Numbered from the stretch's first letter, positions 25,319-33,537 are shown. The stretch: DNA of 33,806 bases from Verrucomicrobiota bacterium (GCA_017309115.1 JAFLEF010000065.1:1-33806); one strand, 5' to 3'. The notes: generated by a model not told the origin, from the sequence alone. Translations and numbers: made by a program.

Positions 25319-25974
25319 GGCAACTCCTTCCCGGCCAGAGCGGGTGCTCCCGACGACCGCAGCAGATCTTCCGGGCCCGCCCGAACGTACAGATCGGCAA
25401 ACGACTCTCGCCCGGCGACCCACTGGGACGGCGGACGTCCCATCACCGCCGCCTGCAGCAATCCCTGCTCGGCCAGCCAACGCAGATTCAGTTGCTCGGG
25501 TTGGGCACCGGGAAGGAAGGCCACCACCTTGGGTTTCGGAGTTCCCAAGAGAGCCCGCTGTTCCTCGTTGAGGAGAGGCGGTCCCATCAAAGAAAGGATG
25601 ACGTCTCCGGACGCACCCCGCCGGAGCAGCTCAAAGAAGTCCCCCGGCGGAACCTGGGGGGGCCGCAACGGATCTTCCTGCAGCAGATGCACGGATCGAA
25701 TGAGGACTCCGGCCCGCTTGAGTTCCTGTTCGATACTGGCCCGGGCGATGTCCGCCGCAGGTTGCGGAAAACTGGCCGTGTCACGAACGATCAAAGTGAT
25801 CTGACCCTGGGGACCGCGCAGTTTCAGCGCTTCCGCCGCCAGCGCGCGACCGATCTCCTGATGCAGCCGGGTGTCCACCCGCGGAGGCCAAGTCACCTGA
25901 CTGACCGCCAGTGCGATCAACGCCGCCACTAACCCGACGAGGGCGACTCCAGAGATCACAGGACGGTGTTTCAT
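25315..25974 (-). CDS. membrane-anchored protein of unknown function
   Basis: A 219-residue protein I do not recognise. ATG 25974 places one membrane segment at residues 8-24 (SGVALVGLVAALIALAV), followed by an extracytoplasmic alpha/beta-looking domain (ITLIVRDTASF, ASIEQELKRAGVLIRSVHLL, VILSLMGPPLL, KVVAFLPGAQ) whose alternation suggests a periplasmic-binding-like or Rossmann-like fold. No catalytic motif is visible. The frame is open to 26232, but this extension lies antisense-like over the preceding gene and lacks sense. Its stop overlaps the start of the next gene (ATGA), and it starts 37 bp after the first prepilin-like gene, so the three genes form a unit. Confidence 0.78.
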   Translation of the reverse strand: MKHRPVISGVALVGLVAALIALAVSQVTWPPRVDTRLHQEIGRALAAEALKLRGPQGQITLIVRDTASFPQPAADIARASIEQELKRAGVLIRSVHLLQEDPLRPPQVPPGDFFELLRRGASGDVILSLMGPPLLNEEQRALLGTPKPKVVAFLPGAQPEQLNLRWLAEQGLLQAAVMGRPPSQWVAGRESFADLYVRAGPEDLLRSSGAPALAGKELP

Positions 25975-26011
25975 GCGGCCACTGAGTTCGGCAAATCCCC
26001 GGGTGCTCCGT

Positions 26012-26668
26012 TCAAAACACGCCCCGGGGCTTCGAGAACACCACATTGGTGAGCCCACTGGCCAGAGCCGCCGTAATCTGAGCGCGCAGGGCCGGAGTCT
26101 TGGTGTTCTGAACGCTCCCGTCCGCCAGCGCCAGATTCCCGTTACGCACATGCACATTGGGATCCCAAGCCGCGTCAATCGAGCTGCCCAGGAAGACGCT
26201 CCACTGCGGATCGAGCCCGCCGCCGCCGCCAATCACGTTGAAATCCCCACCCACAATGGTCGGCGGCTTGGTTTCATCGGCGCGGGTTCCCACGAAGTAA
26301 CTGACGTTCGCCAAGCCATCCAAGTTGACCCAGTTCGTGCCCGGTTTGCGGGGTTTATCCGCTGGACACACCAGGATGCGAGGCGACCCCAGTTCGTTGG
26401 CGCACAACCGAAAATGGTCAGTCCAGTCCGGCGACCCGAGGGAACCGCCGTTGGTCACCGCCAGATTCCACGGGTACTTGTCCCGGTTGTCGTTGGCCCA
26501 CAGCCGAAAGCCCAGGCTCATCTGACGCAGATTGTTAAGGCAGGCGGTTTCCTTGGCCTTCGCCTTGGCCCGGGTCAGCGCTGGCAACAATAGACCGGCG
26601 AGAATGGCGATGATGGCAATCACCACCAACAGTTCGATCAGCGTGAAGGCATTCCGACGGGTCGTCAT
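26012..26668 (-). CDS. prepilin-type N-terminal methylation domain protein (DUF1559-like)
   Basis: A 218-residue pseudopilin-like protein with a canonical leader: [28 protein letters not shown], cleaved before F with Glu at position 5 of the mature chain, followed by the conserved [14 protein letters not shown] helix end. The globular part contains [31 protein letters not shown] and the C-terminal LALADGSVQ signature common in Verrucomicrobiota. ATG 26668 is the evident start; the open frame to 27145 has no sense. Many paralogues exist per genome in this phylum, and their role is unclear. It lies 128 bp downstream of the CotH gene and heads the three-gene prepilin block. Confidence 0.9.
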   Translation of the reverse strand: MTTRRNAFTLIELLVVIAIIAILAGLLLPALTRAKAKAKETACLNNLRQMSLGFRLWANDNRDKYPWNLAVTNGGSLGSPDWTDHFRLCANELGSPRILVCPADKPRKPGTNWVNLDGLANVSYFVGTRADETKPPTIVGGDFNVIGGGGGLDPQWSVFLGSSIDAAWDPNVHVRNGNLALADGSVQNTKTPALRAQITAALASGLTNVVFSKPRGVF

Positions 26669-26796
26669 GAGGTGGCGTATCGTTCTGGCAGCCGTTCCGA
26701 GATCAGGTGACAGAACGGAAAACCGAAGGTGACGGTAGCACGACATGCGCCACCGGGCCGACAATTTCCCGGCTCGCTCCTGAGGGTCGGGGATCT

Positions 26797-28329
26797 TCAT
26801 TCCAGTTTCTCCAGTTGCAGGCTGCCGAGCGCAAACTGAGCGGTCCCGTTGGCCGCCCGCAGTTCGCAGTTCAACTGCACCGTCTCTGGCCCTGCCGTGA
26901 CGGAAAACTCCACCGCCAGCGGACGCCACGGGGAGGCCTGAAGTCCTCCCGAAGCTCGAGGTCGATCGCCCGAAACCCGCAACGCCACGCCGTGGTTTTG
27001 ACCAAACGCCAGGGGTTCCAGGTCGGTGTTTCGCACCCGTCCCGACCAGCGGTATCGCCCCACCCCAAGGACCACCTCCGCGCGCCACGCCACCACCCCC
27101 GGCCCGGCCGCATGCAACTCCAAGACCGGTCCGATTTCGGAACACTCCATCTGGGTTCCCCCGCCCTCACTGCCCATTCGAACGACCTGCCATCCCGTCA
27201 CCGGCACCGGGCCAGCCCCCAAAACCAACGCCCGATCGGCCACAAACGTTTGGCCCCGGAGGAACTCCTGACGGGCCCGAAGCCGACCTTTCAGTTCCTC
27301 CACTCCGGCCCGCACCGACCTGGCCTCCGTCGGGGTGATAACGGGCAGAACTCGCTTCACGGCCACTTCCAACGAGTCTTCCAACGCAGAACCCGCGAAC
27401 ACCTCCGCGTAAACCTGCCGAGCCACGGCTGCGTACTGCGACACCCGGTCCGGATCCTCCCGCAACCACCGCGCCACGGCTCCAGCCGGTACCGGATTCC
27501 AGGTCAGCTCCACCGGTTGCAGCACCTGATCCATCCCATGCGGCAGCCACGCCAAACGTCCCGTCCGAGGTTCCACCAGAATCCGATAGTTGTTTCGCGC
27601 CAGGGTGTAGCCATCCCGATGCGCCAAAAGGACCTCCACGCTTTGGAAGCGAAGGAAGGCCGCCGAATCCAGCTGATCCAACCACGCTCGTTTTGAAGTC
27701 GCTGACCCTTTGGGAAACCCGGCGTCTGCCGACCCGGCGCGACAAACCATCGTCCCGTCCACATCCGACCCTCGGACCGGTTCGAACAACGCCCAACCTG
27801 GCTCGGGCCAATGGCGCTGCAGGAATTCGTCAGTAAACCCCTCCTTCATCACATAGACACCGATCCGCCGATCCCCCAGCCAAACGACCGCATGGGACAC
27901 TTCCGGCGAGGGAATACCCGCCCGAGCAAACGCCGCGTGGCCCAGCCATTCGCCAAAAAAACTCGGATCCTCCGCCGCGTTGTTGAGATGAAACTTCGAG
28001 GTCCCACGAAAGCGCCGCTGCGGAACGCGATCATCCAAATCCAGCGTCCAGGACGGTCGTTCGTCGAGCGGCCGAAAACTGCCGGTCGAACCCTTCAGAT
28101 GAACGTGAACCTGTTCCCACCGAACCCCATTCAGTTCCACGGTGGCAACCACGTCCTGACGCGGATTCCGCCGCAGACTCTCCCGGGCCGCCTCCTCCAA
28201 GTGCAGACGAATCTCCGTTACCCCTGGCCCTTCCGTCCACGGACCCGCCAAGGCTGCGAACGTCCCCCACGCGGCCGCGGTCACCGCTTTCGTGACCCGC
28301 CCGAACCACCCCTGAAGCTGGTCACGCAT
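26797..28329 (-). CDS. CotH-like kinase family protein
   Basis: A 510-residue protein of the CotH family, atypical kinases that phosphorylate secreted or coat proteins in Bacillus and related surface proteins elsewhere. Conserved pieces are [23 protein letters not shown] (about 77-99), the [25 protein letters not shown] segment (about 114-138), [13 protein letters not shown], and the active-site stretch [15 protein letters not shown] with [12 protein letters not shown] (about 236-268; D239 and D267 are candidate catalytic and metal ligands). A C-terminal beta domain (about 375-510) may bind the target. The N-terminus (about 13-30) is mildly hydrophobic and may be a signal. It starts 6 bp after the phosphodiester glycosidase gene, so they are almost certainly coexpressed. 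Confidence 0.88.
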   Translation of the reverse strand: MRDQLQGWFGRVTKAVTAAAWGTFAALAGPWTEGPGVTEIRLHLEEAARESLRRNPRQDVVATVELNGVRWEQVHVHLKGSTGSFRPLDERPSWTLDLDDRVPQRRFRGTSKFHLNNAAEDPSFFGEWLGHAAFARAGIPSPEVSHAVVWLGDRRIGVYVMKEGFTDEFLQRHWPEPGWALFEPVRGSDVDGTMVCRAGSADAGFPKGSATSKRAWLDQLDSAAFLRFQSVEVLLAHRDGYTLARNNYRILVEPRTGRLAWLPHGMDQVLQPVELTWNPVPAGAVARWLREDPDRVSQYAAVARQVYAEVFAGSALEDSLEVAVKRVLPVITPTEARSVRAGVEELKGRLRARQEFLRGQTFVADRALVLGAGPVPVTGWQVVRMGSEGGGTQMECSEIGPVLELHAAGPGVVAWRAEVVLGVGRYRWSGRVRNTDLEPLAFGQNHGVALRVSGDRPRASGGLQASPWRPLAVEFSVTAGPETVQLNCELRAANGTAQFALGSLQLEKLE

Positions 28330-28335
28330 TCCGGG

Positions 28336-29499
28336 CTAGTGACTGGCCTGTTCCGCCGACCCCTTGCGCTGCAAGACCACCAGAGAGTTTGCGCCCGGGC
28401 GTTCCTGGCCTTCCGAGGGATTGCTCATCAGCTGACCAAACACCCACAAGGCTGCCGACCCACCGCCGTCGAGATTCATCGCCTGATCGCACCCCATTTG
28501 GACCAGGTAATTGGCGAATTCCGGAAACGTCATGCCCACTGACAATCCCGCCTGCCGTCCGTCCACCTCGACCAAGAAAATGTGGTCCTTGTTCCAGCCC
28601 ACCGCCGACCGCGGGTTCCGGAGCAGAAACCCGGACCATTCCCGAGCCTTGCCGTCCCGGACCAGGGTCGGACCGCCGCCAATCGCCGTCGTCACGCCCG
28701 TCAAATCCGGACTCGTTTCGGTCAGAATCTGGAGTTCTGACCCCACCGGAGCCTGCGCCGCCAACTGCGGGGTCACCGCCAGAACCAGGGTCGAGGCTTC
28801 CACCGGAGTAGCACCCTGACTGTGGTGCGCCCGAACCCGAGCCCGCAGGGTCTGCCCCGGCCGAAGTGGGACCCAGGAACTCCCGGCCGACTCCAGGATC
28901 AATTCGGTTCCCGGCTGGACCGGGGTGTTGCTCCCCACCGCCGGGGTGTAGAGAACCGTTGCTTCGGGTTCGCGTAATTGATTCAGACCCATCGGCGTTT
29001 CCCGGCCATCGGACCAGCGCACCCGTAATCGGGACACCACGTTGGTCGAGTGCGGATTACCCAGGGCATCGATCCAAAAGCAGGCATTGCCCTGGGGCGC
29101 GCTAATCAACTCGCCCTCGTGAATCTGCAAATCGCGGGGGTCTCCCGACAAGGCCGGTTCGTCGATGTAGAAGTCGCCGTTGATGGCCGCCAAAGGCTTG
29201 CCCAGAGCTGGCGATAGCAGTCTAACCTGCTCTTCCAACACGTTCATGCCCAGGCGATTTCCATGTCCCAGAGCGCTGGTCAGAACGAGGTCAGATCGGC
29301 CCCGGTCCAGGCGGAAAATGTGGATCGACCAGGGCACCTTCGAATCAACTTCGTGCGTGTAGGCAAAGCCCCGATCTACCCGATTCGTCGATCCTTCCGC
29401 CCCCAGCCCGGCCAACAACAGGAGGCAACCTGCCAACCATCCCCAGCGAAAGCCCGCTCCGACGAGTCGGATTCGCAAGGCTGGTGACCGGGATAACAT
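28336..29499 (-). CDS. exported phosphodiester glycosidase (NAGPA/DUF2233 family)
   Basis: A protein of about 387 residues with an N-terminal signal or anchor (WGWLAGCLLLLAGLGAEG) and a NAGPA-type domain over most of its length: AINGDFYIDE (about 108-117), LQIHEGELISAP, IGGGPTLVRDGK, NPRSAVGWNKDHIFLVEVD and DGRQAGLSVGMTF through MNLDGGGSAALW. These are the family's active-site motifs. ATG 29499 is chosen; a TTG at 29550 would overlap the preceding gene. It is a diverged tandem paralogue of the lipoprotein at 29547-30722 and sits directly before the CotH-like kinase. The substrate is unknown; the family cleaves sugar-phosphodiesters in known cases. Confidence 0.9.
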   Translation of the reverse strand: MLSRSPALRIRLVGAGFRWGWLAGCLLLLAGLGAEGSTNRVDRGFAYTHEVDSKVPWSIHIFRLDRGRSDLVLTSALGHGNRLGMNVLEEQVRLLSPALGKPLAAINGDFYIDEPALSGDPRDLQIHEGELISAPQGNACFWIDALGNPHSTNVVSRLRVRWSDGRETPMGLNQLREPEATVLYTPAVGSNTPVQPGTELILESAGSSWVPLRPGQTLRARVRAHHSQGATPVEASTLVLAVTPQLAAQAPVGSELQILTETSPDLTGVTTAIGGGPTLVRDGKAREWSGFLLRNPRSAVGWNKDHIFLVEVDGRQAGLSVGMTFPEFANYLVQMGCDQAMNLDGGGSAALWVFGQLMSNPSEGQERPGANSLVVLQRKGSAEQASH

Positions 29500-29546
29500 G
29501 GGCTCTTCACTATGCAGTTCCTGGGCCAACCCGATCAAACCCGGGT

Positions 29547-30722
29547 TCAAGGTCGGCGGACCACCACCAAGCCATTGGCAATCGGCCGTTCCTCGCCATC
29601 ACACGGGCTGTTCCGCACCGCACCCGCCGCCCACAGCGTCGCCGATCCCCCGCCATCCAGGTTCATCGCTTCGGTGCATCCCAATTGCCGAAAAACGTCG
29701 GTTAGTTCCTCCAGAGTCATGCCCACGGAGAGTTTCTCTTGCCGGCCATCCACCGTGACCAGATAGATCGCCTCCGCATTCCAACCCACCGCCGAGCGCG
29801 GATGTTGCTCCAGCATCGTACTGAATTCGTAGGATTCCTCCGCCGGCTTCGGCAGCGGCACGCGACGTCCCGCCTGCAACAACGCCGGACCGCCTCCCAA
29901 GGCCGTCGGAGCTCCGGTCAGATCGGGAAGGGTCGCCGTGCTAATGCTGACCCGGGATCCCACCGGGACCGCCCCCAACCGGGCGGCGAGCTTGGGTCCG
30001 GCCGAAAGCACCAAGCGGCCGGGAGCCAGGGGGGTTCCGCCGGATTCACGTTGCTCCCGAATCACGGCCTGATTCGTCTGCCCCACCGCGAGAATCACGC
30101 CTTCGTCAGGACGCTCGAGTTCCAGAATCCATTCGCGTCCTGCCCCGGCCGGGGTCGAAGTGCCTACGGCGGGTGTCAGGAGGGACAATCCTTCCGCCGG
30201 ACGCTCGGCATTCAAAACGAACGGCGTTCGCACCCCATCCGGCCAGGTCACCTGAAACTGCGATTCCACCACCCCGCACCGGGGTTGGCCCCGTCGGTCC
30301 ACCCAAAAGGCAGTCCCACCGTTCGGTCCGCTGATGAGGTCTCCGGCGACGATTTGTAATCCGCGCGGATCGCCCGCCAGTTCCCGGTCGCGCTGATAAA
30401 AGTCACCATTGATTGCCGCTACCGGCTGACCCACCCGAGTAGGAACGCCCTTCAACTGTTCGCTCAACGGCACCAACCCCACCGCCCCCGGAGCCGCATG
30501 CACGGTGGTCAGCGCCAGCGAAAGATCCTTCCGGTTCACCCGCACCACGTGGAACGACCACGGCACATCCGCCCGCCGCACATTGGTATAACCCAAGCCG
30601 GGCTGAAGCTCGGTCAGCGACTCCGATACCGACGGACCCGACCGGCCACAGCCGACCAGCCACACCATTCCCCCCAGGATCGCCAGCATCCCTCGTCGCC
30701 AGCCCCTGGGAACCCGGTTCAT
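29547..30722 (-). CDS. phosphodiester glycosidase family lipoprotein
   Basis: A 391-residue lipoprotein: the signal MNRVPRGWRRGMLAILGGMV runs into the lipobox LVGC (Cys 25), so the mature protein is probably membrane attached on the outside. The NAGPA domain shows AINGDFYQRD, LQIVAGDLISGP, LGGGPALLQAG, HPRSAVGWNAEAIYLVTVD, DGRQEKLSVGMTLEEL and MNLDGGGSATLW, the same order as in the paralogue that follows 47 bp downstream. The two share about the same length and motif spacing, indicating an old tandem duplication, one copy being a lipoprotein and the other not. It starts 10 bp after the small exported protein gene. Confidence 0.92.
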   Translation of the reverse strand: MNRVPRGWRRGMLAILGGMVWLVGCGRSGPSVSESLTELQPGLGYTNVRRADVPWSFHVVRVNRKDLSLALTTVHAAPGAVGLVPLSEQLKGVPTRVGQPVAAINGDFYQRDRELAGDPRGLQIVAGDLISGPNGGTAFWVDRRGQPRCGVVESQFQVTWPDGVRTPFVLNAERPAEGLSLLTPAVGTSTPAGAGREWILELERPDEGVILAVGQTNQAVIREQRESGGTPLAPGRLVLSAGPKLAARLGAVPVGSRVSISTATLPDLTGAPTALGGGPALLQAGRRVPLPKPAEESYEFSTMLEQHPRSAVGWNAEAIYLVTVDGRQEKLSVGMTLEELTDVFRQLGCTEAMNLDGGGSATLWAAGAVRNSPCDGEERPIANGLVVVRRP

Positions 30723-30732
30723 GCCCGAATCT

Positions 30733-31281
30733 TCAGAACGGGAAGCTGATCAGCTTCATCTCGGGCTCATTGCGAATGCCGTCCCGAATGAACGTGCGGG
30801 GCAACGTCGCCCCCGGCTTCAAATTGGGATCCCGGTTGAACACTTCCCGCGGTTTGCCGCCGAATTCCTCGGGAGCAAAAGGGTTGATCATTTCGAAGAA
30901 GTTGCGCGAATCCGGCTGGCGGAACAGGAATCCCACCGAGCCATACTTTTCGATCATCTGCTCGGGTGTGGGTGGTTCCAGTCGTCGTTTTGTGTCTTCG
31001 CCGGGCGTGGTGGCGGCCGACGTCGTGGTGCTCAGCACCAAAGGCAGCTGGGCCACTACACTCTCATCGGCCGCCAAAGGCTGGGACAGCGTGGGTGGAG
31101 TGAGGGTGGTCTTGATCACAGTTGGAGTCACCGACGGCACGGCCGCCGGCGTGGATCCGGGTGCGACTGCCGCCGGAGCATTCGTGCGGCCAGCCTTCGG
31201 AGCGCCCGCCGGGGCCTCCTCAGCACAAACCGCCGCACACGACCACAAAACCGTCGCCAAAGTGAGGTGACTTGTTTTCAT
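30733..31281 (-). CDS. small exported protein, function unknown
   Basis: A 182-residue protein I do not recognise. The start MKTSHLTLATVLWSCAAVCAEEA is a signal peptide with cleavage after CA. A long low-complexity linker rich in Ala, Pro, Thr and Val (about 24-95) leads to a conserved-looking C-terminal block (about 105-182: PPTPEQMIEKYGSVGFLFRQPDSRNFFEMINPFAPEEFG) with many charged and aromatic residues. Its ATG 31281 overlaps the stop codon of the HTH-metallohydrolase as ATGA, so translation is coupled. It lies 10 bp before the lipoprotein gene. A tethered accessory protein is one reading. Confidence 0.75.
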   Translation of the reverse strand: MKTSHLTLATVLWSCAAVCAEEAPAGAPKAGRTNAPAAVAPGSTPAAVPSVTPTVIKTTLTPPTLSQPLAADESVVAQLPLVLSTTTSAATTPGEDTKRRLEPPTPEQMIEKYGSVGFLFRQPDSRNFFEMINPFAPEEFGGKPREVFNRDPNLKPGATLPRTFIRDGIRNEPEMKLISFPF

Positions 31282-32102
31282 AAGAACCAAGGGTTGTTGG
31301 CTTTTTCCTGACCGACAGTGGTGAGCGGGCCATGGCCCGGGCAAACCAAGGTCGCGTCCGGCTGTACGAAAATCTCACCCCATACCCGATCTCGTGCAAG
31401 TGGAAGCTGGTCTCTCGCGCCCCCAATCGAGCCCGCAAACAGGGCATCTCCCACCACCACCACCGGAGGAGCCCCCCCCGCCCAACCCGTGATCCGATAC
31501 GTAACTCCGTCTACGGCATGACCCGGCGTGGGCCGATGAGTGACTTTCAGAGAACCCACCTCGAATTGGGAGTCCGGCACCAACCGCTGTTCCACCGGCA
31601 CCTGAGTGGATCCTGACCTCACCCGCACCGCTGGATTCAGCCGCCGCAGCTCGCCCAACGCCATCACATGGTCATAGTGGGAATGGGTGATAAATAAATA
31701 CTCGAATCGAAGCCCCTCGGCCTGAATCCGCTCCTGAATCGGCCCAGCGGTAAACCCGGTATCGAACAGGGCCGCCTGCCGCGACACTGGATCCCAGATC
31801 AGGAACGCATTGACGGTCATGTCTTCTCCCGCCGTGGTGATCACCTCGAGACGTTGCCACTGGCTGAGGTCCACCGGTTGCGGACGCCACCCCCGACTTT
31901 GCGCCTCCAGACGGGGACCATTGAGGGTGAGCAAATCGCCCAATGGTCCAAACTGGGTGCCGGATGGCGGAGTCCCAGTTCGCTCGAACTCCGCATAAGC
32001 GTCTACTGACAACCCTGCCGCCGCCGCTGCTGCTTCGGGCGACGTGTGAGTCGACGTCCGCGCCTTACGCAGAATATCGCCCAAGGAGTCCTCGAGGTTC
32101 AT
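31278..32102 (-). CDS. HTH-like domain fused to metallo-beta-lactamase-fold hydrolase
   Basis: A 274-residue cytoplasmic protein without signal peptide. Residues 1-70 resemble an XRE-type helix-turn-helix (LGDILRKARTSTHTSPEAAAAAAG, LSVDAYAEFERTGTPPS). Residues 80-274 are an MBL-fold hydrolase with all metal ligands: H140-x-H142-x-D144-H145 (THSHYDH), H195 (TPGHAVDG), D219 (VVGDALFAGS) and H257 (PGHGPL), closest in pattern to glyoxalase II-like thioesterases. A DNA-binding or protein-binding module on a metabolite hydrolase could make a metabolite-sensing regulator (inference). It is the first gene of the long minus-strand run and overlaps the next by 4 bp. Confidence 0.87.
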   Translation of the reverse strand: MNLEDSLGDILRKARTSTHTSPEAAAAAAGLSVDAYAEFERTGTPPSGTQFGPLGDLLTLNGPRLEAQSRGWRPQPVDLSQWQRLEVITTAGEDMTVNAFLIWDPVSRQAALFDTGFTAGPIQERIQAEGLRFEYLFITHSHYDHVMALGELRRLNPAVRVRSGSTQVPVEQRLVPDSQFEVGSLKVTHRPTPGHAVDGVTYRITGWAGGAPPVVVVGDALFAGSIGGARDQLPLARDRVWGEIFVQPDATLVCPGHGPLTTVGQEKANNPWFL

Positions 32103-32187
32103 GTCGTGACCGTACGACGACCCGCAAACCAGGGAAGAGTTGAAAGTGGAGCGCTGAGAGAAATAGGCCAGAAACGGGTCCCTGGCC

Positions 32188-32207
32188 GGGCGACGCTCCG
32201 CGGAGCC
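32188..32207. repeat. solo arm of the palindromic dispersed repeat
   Basis: GGGCGACGCTCCGCGGAGCC is identical to the left arm of copy 1 at 12356. The partner arm is missing, and the sequence after it differs, so it is a truncated third copy. Confidence 0.65.
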
Positions 32208-32215
32208 TTTGGAGT

Positions 32216-32243
32216 GCGGTAGCCATGCTAGCCATGCTACCGC
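32216..32243. repeat. hairpin with tandem GCCATGCTA
   Basis: GCGGTAGC (32216-32223) and GCTACCGC (32236-32243) are perfect inverted copies around two GCCATGCTA-like units. It is probably part of the repeat mosaic. Confidence 0.5.
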
Positions 32244-32380
32244 TTACCCCTTACCGACTTTAGCCCCTTCCCGCCTTTTTCATGTTTTCATGTTTTCCAG
32301 ATTCCTCCCCTTCCCCTAGGGCGTTGAGCCGGCCAGACGCCGGCGCTCCCAGACCGCAGAGCGTCGCCTTTCCTGACGGC

Positions 32381-33340
32381 TTACCGCTCCGCGCTTACCG
32401 GTTTTACCTCGCAGCTCTCAGCTAAGGCCGCCCTCGCCGCTTCCAAACTCGCCGCGTCGGCCACATTCAGCACCGTCACCGTCTTGTCGATGCGCTTCAT
32501 GAACCCCGACAGCGCCGTGCCCGGCCCGAGTTCAATGAAGCGGGTGAAGCCCTGGGCAATCAGCGTGCGAATGGAATCCTCCCAACGCACCGGATGCGTC
32601 ACCTGATCCACCAGCAACTGGATGATCTCCGCCGGCGTGCCGTGCGGTCGAGCCGTGACGTTGGCAATGACCGGCACCCGGGGCGCCTGAATCGAAATCT
32701 TCTGGAGCTCGGCCGCCAGCAACGGCTGCGCACTGCGCATCAAGGGCGAGTGATAAGCCCCCGCCACAGTCAGCGGGATGGCTTTCCTAGCACCCTTGGC
32801 CTTAGCCGCCTCCACCGCCGCCGGAATCCGCTCAGCTTCCCCCGAAATCACGATCTGACCCGGACAATTCAGATTCGCCAGCGTGACTCCGGTGGCCTCG
32901 CACACTTCCCGAGTCGGACCTTCGTCCAAGCCGATGATCGCCGCCATTCCGCCCCGGGTCGCTTCGCACGCCTCGTGCATGAACCGACCGCGCGCCCGGA
33001 CCACCTTTAGGCCGTCTTCAAATGTCATCGCACCCGCCGCCGCGAGCGCCGTGAATTCGCCCAGGGACAATCCGGCCGTGGCTTCAAACGTCAGGGACGG
33101 CACTTGTTCCCGCAGTAGTTCCATCGCGACCCAACTGACCAGATAAATGGCCGGCTGGGCATTCTCGGTGCGGGTCAGTTCGTCTTCCGGGCCTTCGAAC
33201 GCGATCTGCCGGAGATCGTAGCCGAGAATTCGATTGGCCTCTTCGAAGCGGGCTTGAGCAGTGGGGGAGAGGGCGGCGAGTTCGCGACCCATACCGACGG
33301 CTTGGGCGCCCTGCCCGGCGAACAACAGTGCAGTCTTCAT
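32381..33340 (-). CDS. fabD: malonyl CoA-acyl carrier protein transacylase FabD
   Basis: A 319-residue malonyl transferase that loads malonyl groups from CoA onto acyl carrier protein for fatty acid synthesis. ATG 33340 gives MKTALLFAGQGAQAVGMG; the frame is open to 33391 without family support. Motifs are GQGAQ (9-13), the nucleophile elbow GLSLGEF (S92), the Arg in RARGRFM (malonate carboxylate), catalytic His 197 in AYHSPLM, NVTARP and ELGPG. The core is complete by about residue 300. The C-terminal residues LAESCEVKPVSAER are encoded by the heptad repeat and its flank, so the tail was probably remodelled by repeat insertion. Other fab genes (acpP, fabG, fabF) are not adjacent. Confidence 0.96.
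   Translation of the reverse strand: MKTALLFAGQGAQAVGMGRELAALSPTAQARFEEANRILGYDLRQIAFEGPEDELTRTENAQPAIYLVSWVAMELLREQVPSLTFEATAGLSLGEFTALAAAGAMTFEDGLKVVRARGRFMHEACEATRGGMAAIIGLDEGPTREVCEATGVTLANLNCPGQIVISGEAERIPAAVEAAKAKGARKAIPLTVAGAYHSPLMRSAQPLLAAELQKISIQAPRVPVIANVTARPHGTPAEIIQLLVDQVTHPVRWEDSIRTLIAQGFTRFIELGPGTALSGFMKRIDKTVTVLNVADAASLEAARAALAESCEVKPVSAER
32408..32421. repeat. heptad repeat forming the 3' end of fabD
   Basis: CTCGCAG followed by CTCTCAG, then CTAAGG. In fabD sense it reads (T)AGCTGAGAGCTGCGAGG and encodes the last residues before a repeat-derived tail. It has the same orientation as the array after ffh. Confidence 0.6.
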
Positions 33341-33488
33341 TGCGTCCGCCGAAAATACCCAAAGACCGCGTAGCGGGAAGACAGAAGCCATCCTAGGACG
33401 GCCTGAAAACGGGGTTCCCGAACCGGTCGGACCCGTTGGTTGGGGAGGAGCAATCGGGTGCCTTCGTGAAATCTCACCGTCAAAACGC

Positions 33489-33516
33489 TTGCGTCAGGGG
33501 GGTGTCCCGGTACTTT
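33489..33516 (+). promoter_or_regulatory. possible promoter of the tRNA pair
   Basis: TTGCGT (33489-33494) and TACTTT (33511-33516) are separated by 16 bp and end about 21 bp before tRNA-Lys. The match to the sigma70 consensus is partial. Confidence 0.35.
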
Positions 33517-33537
33517 CCGCCCCTCTTTTCGGAGCGC

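Larger units (their letters stand above)
32103..32380. other. 278-bp repeat mosaic between fabD and the HTH-MBL gene
   Basis: No gene is supported. Elements seen are degenerate heptads (32136-32160), a solo GGGCGACGCTCCGCGGAGCC arm (32188-32207), an 8-bp hairpin GCGGTAGC/GCTACCGC (32216-32243) enclosing tandem GCCATGCTA, two CATGTTTT direct repeats near 32281 and a GCCGGC/GCCGGC hairpin (32328-32344). Any promoter of the HTH-MBL operon must lie here, but I cannot assign one. Confidence 0.6.

Noticed and set aside
26707-27696. Plus-strand open frame opposite the CotH-like gene
   Set aside because: Antisense shadow; Arg/Pro/His-rich low-complexity translation.
33062-33072. FabD nucleophile elbow reads GLSLGE instead of GHSLGE
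   Set aside because: Leu at this place is common in FabD of several phyla; Ser 92 and His 197 are intact.
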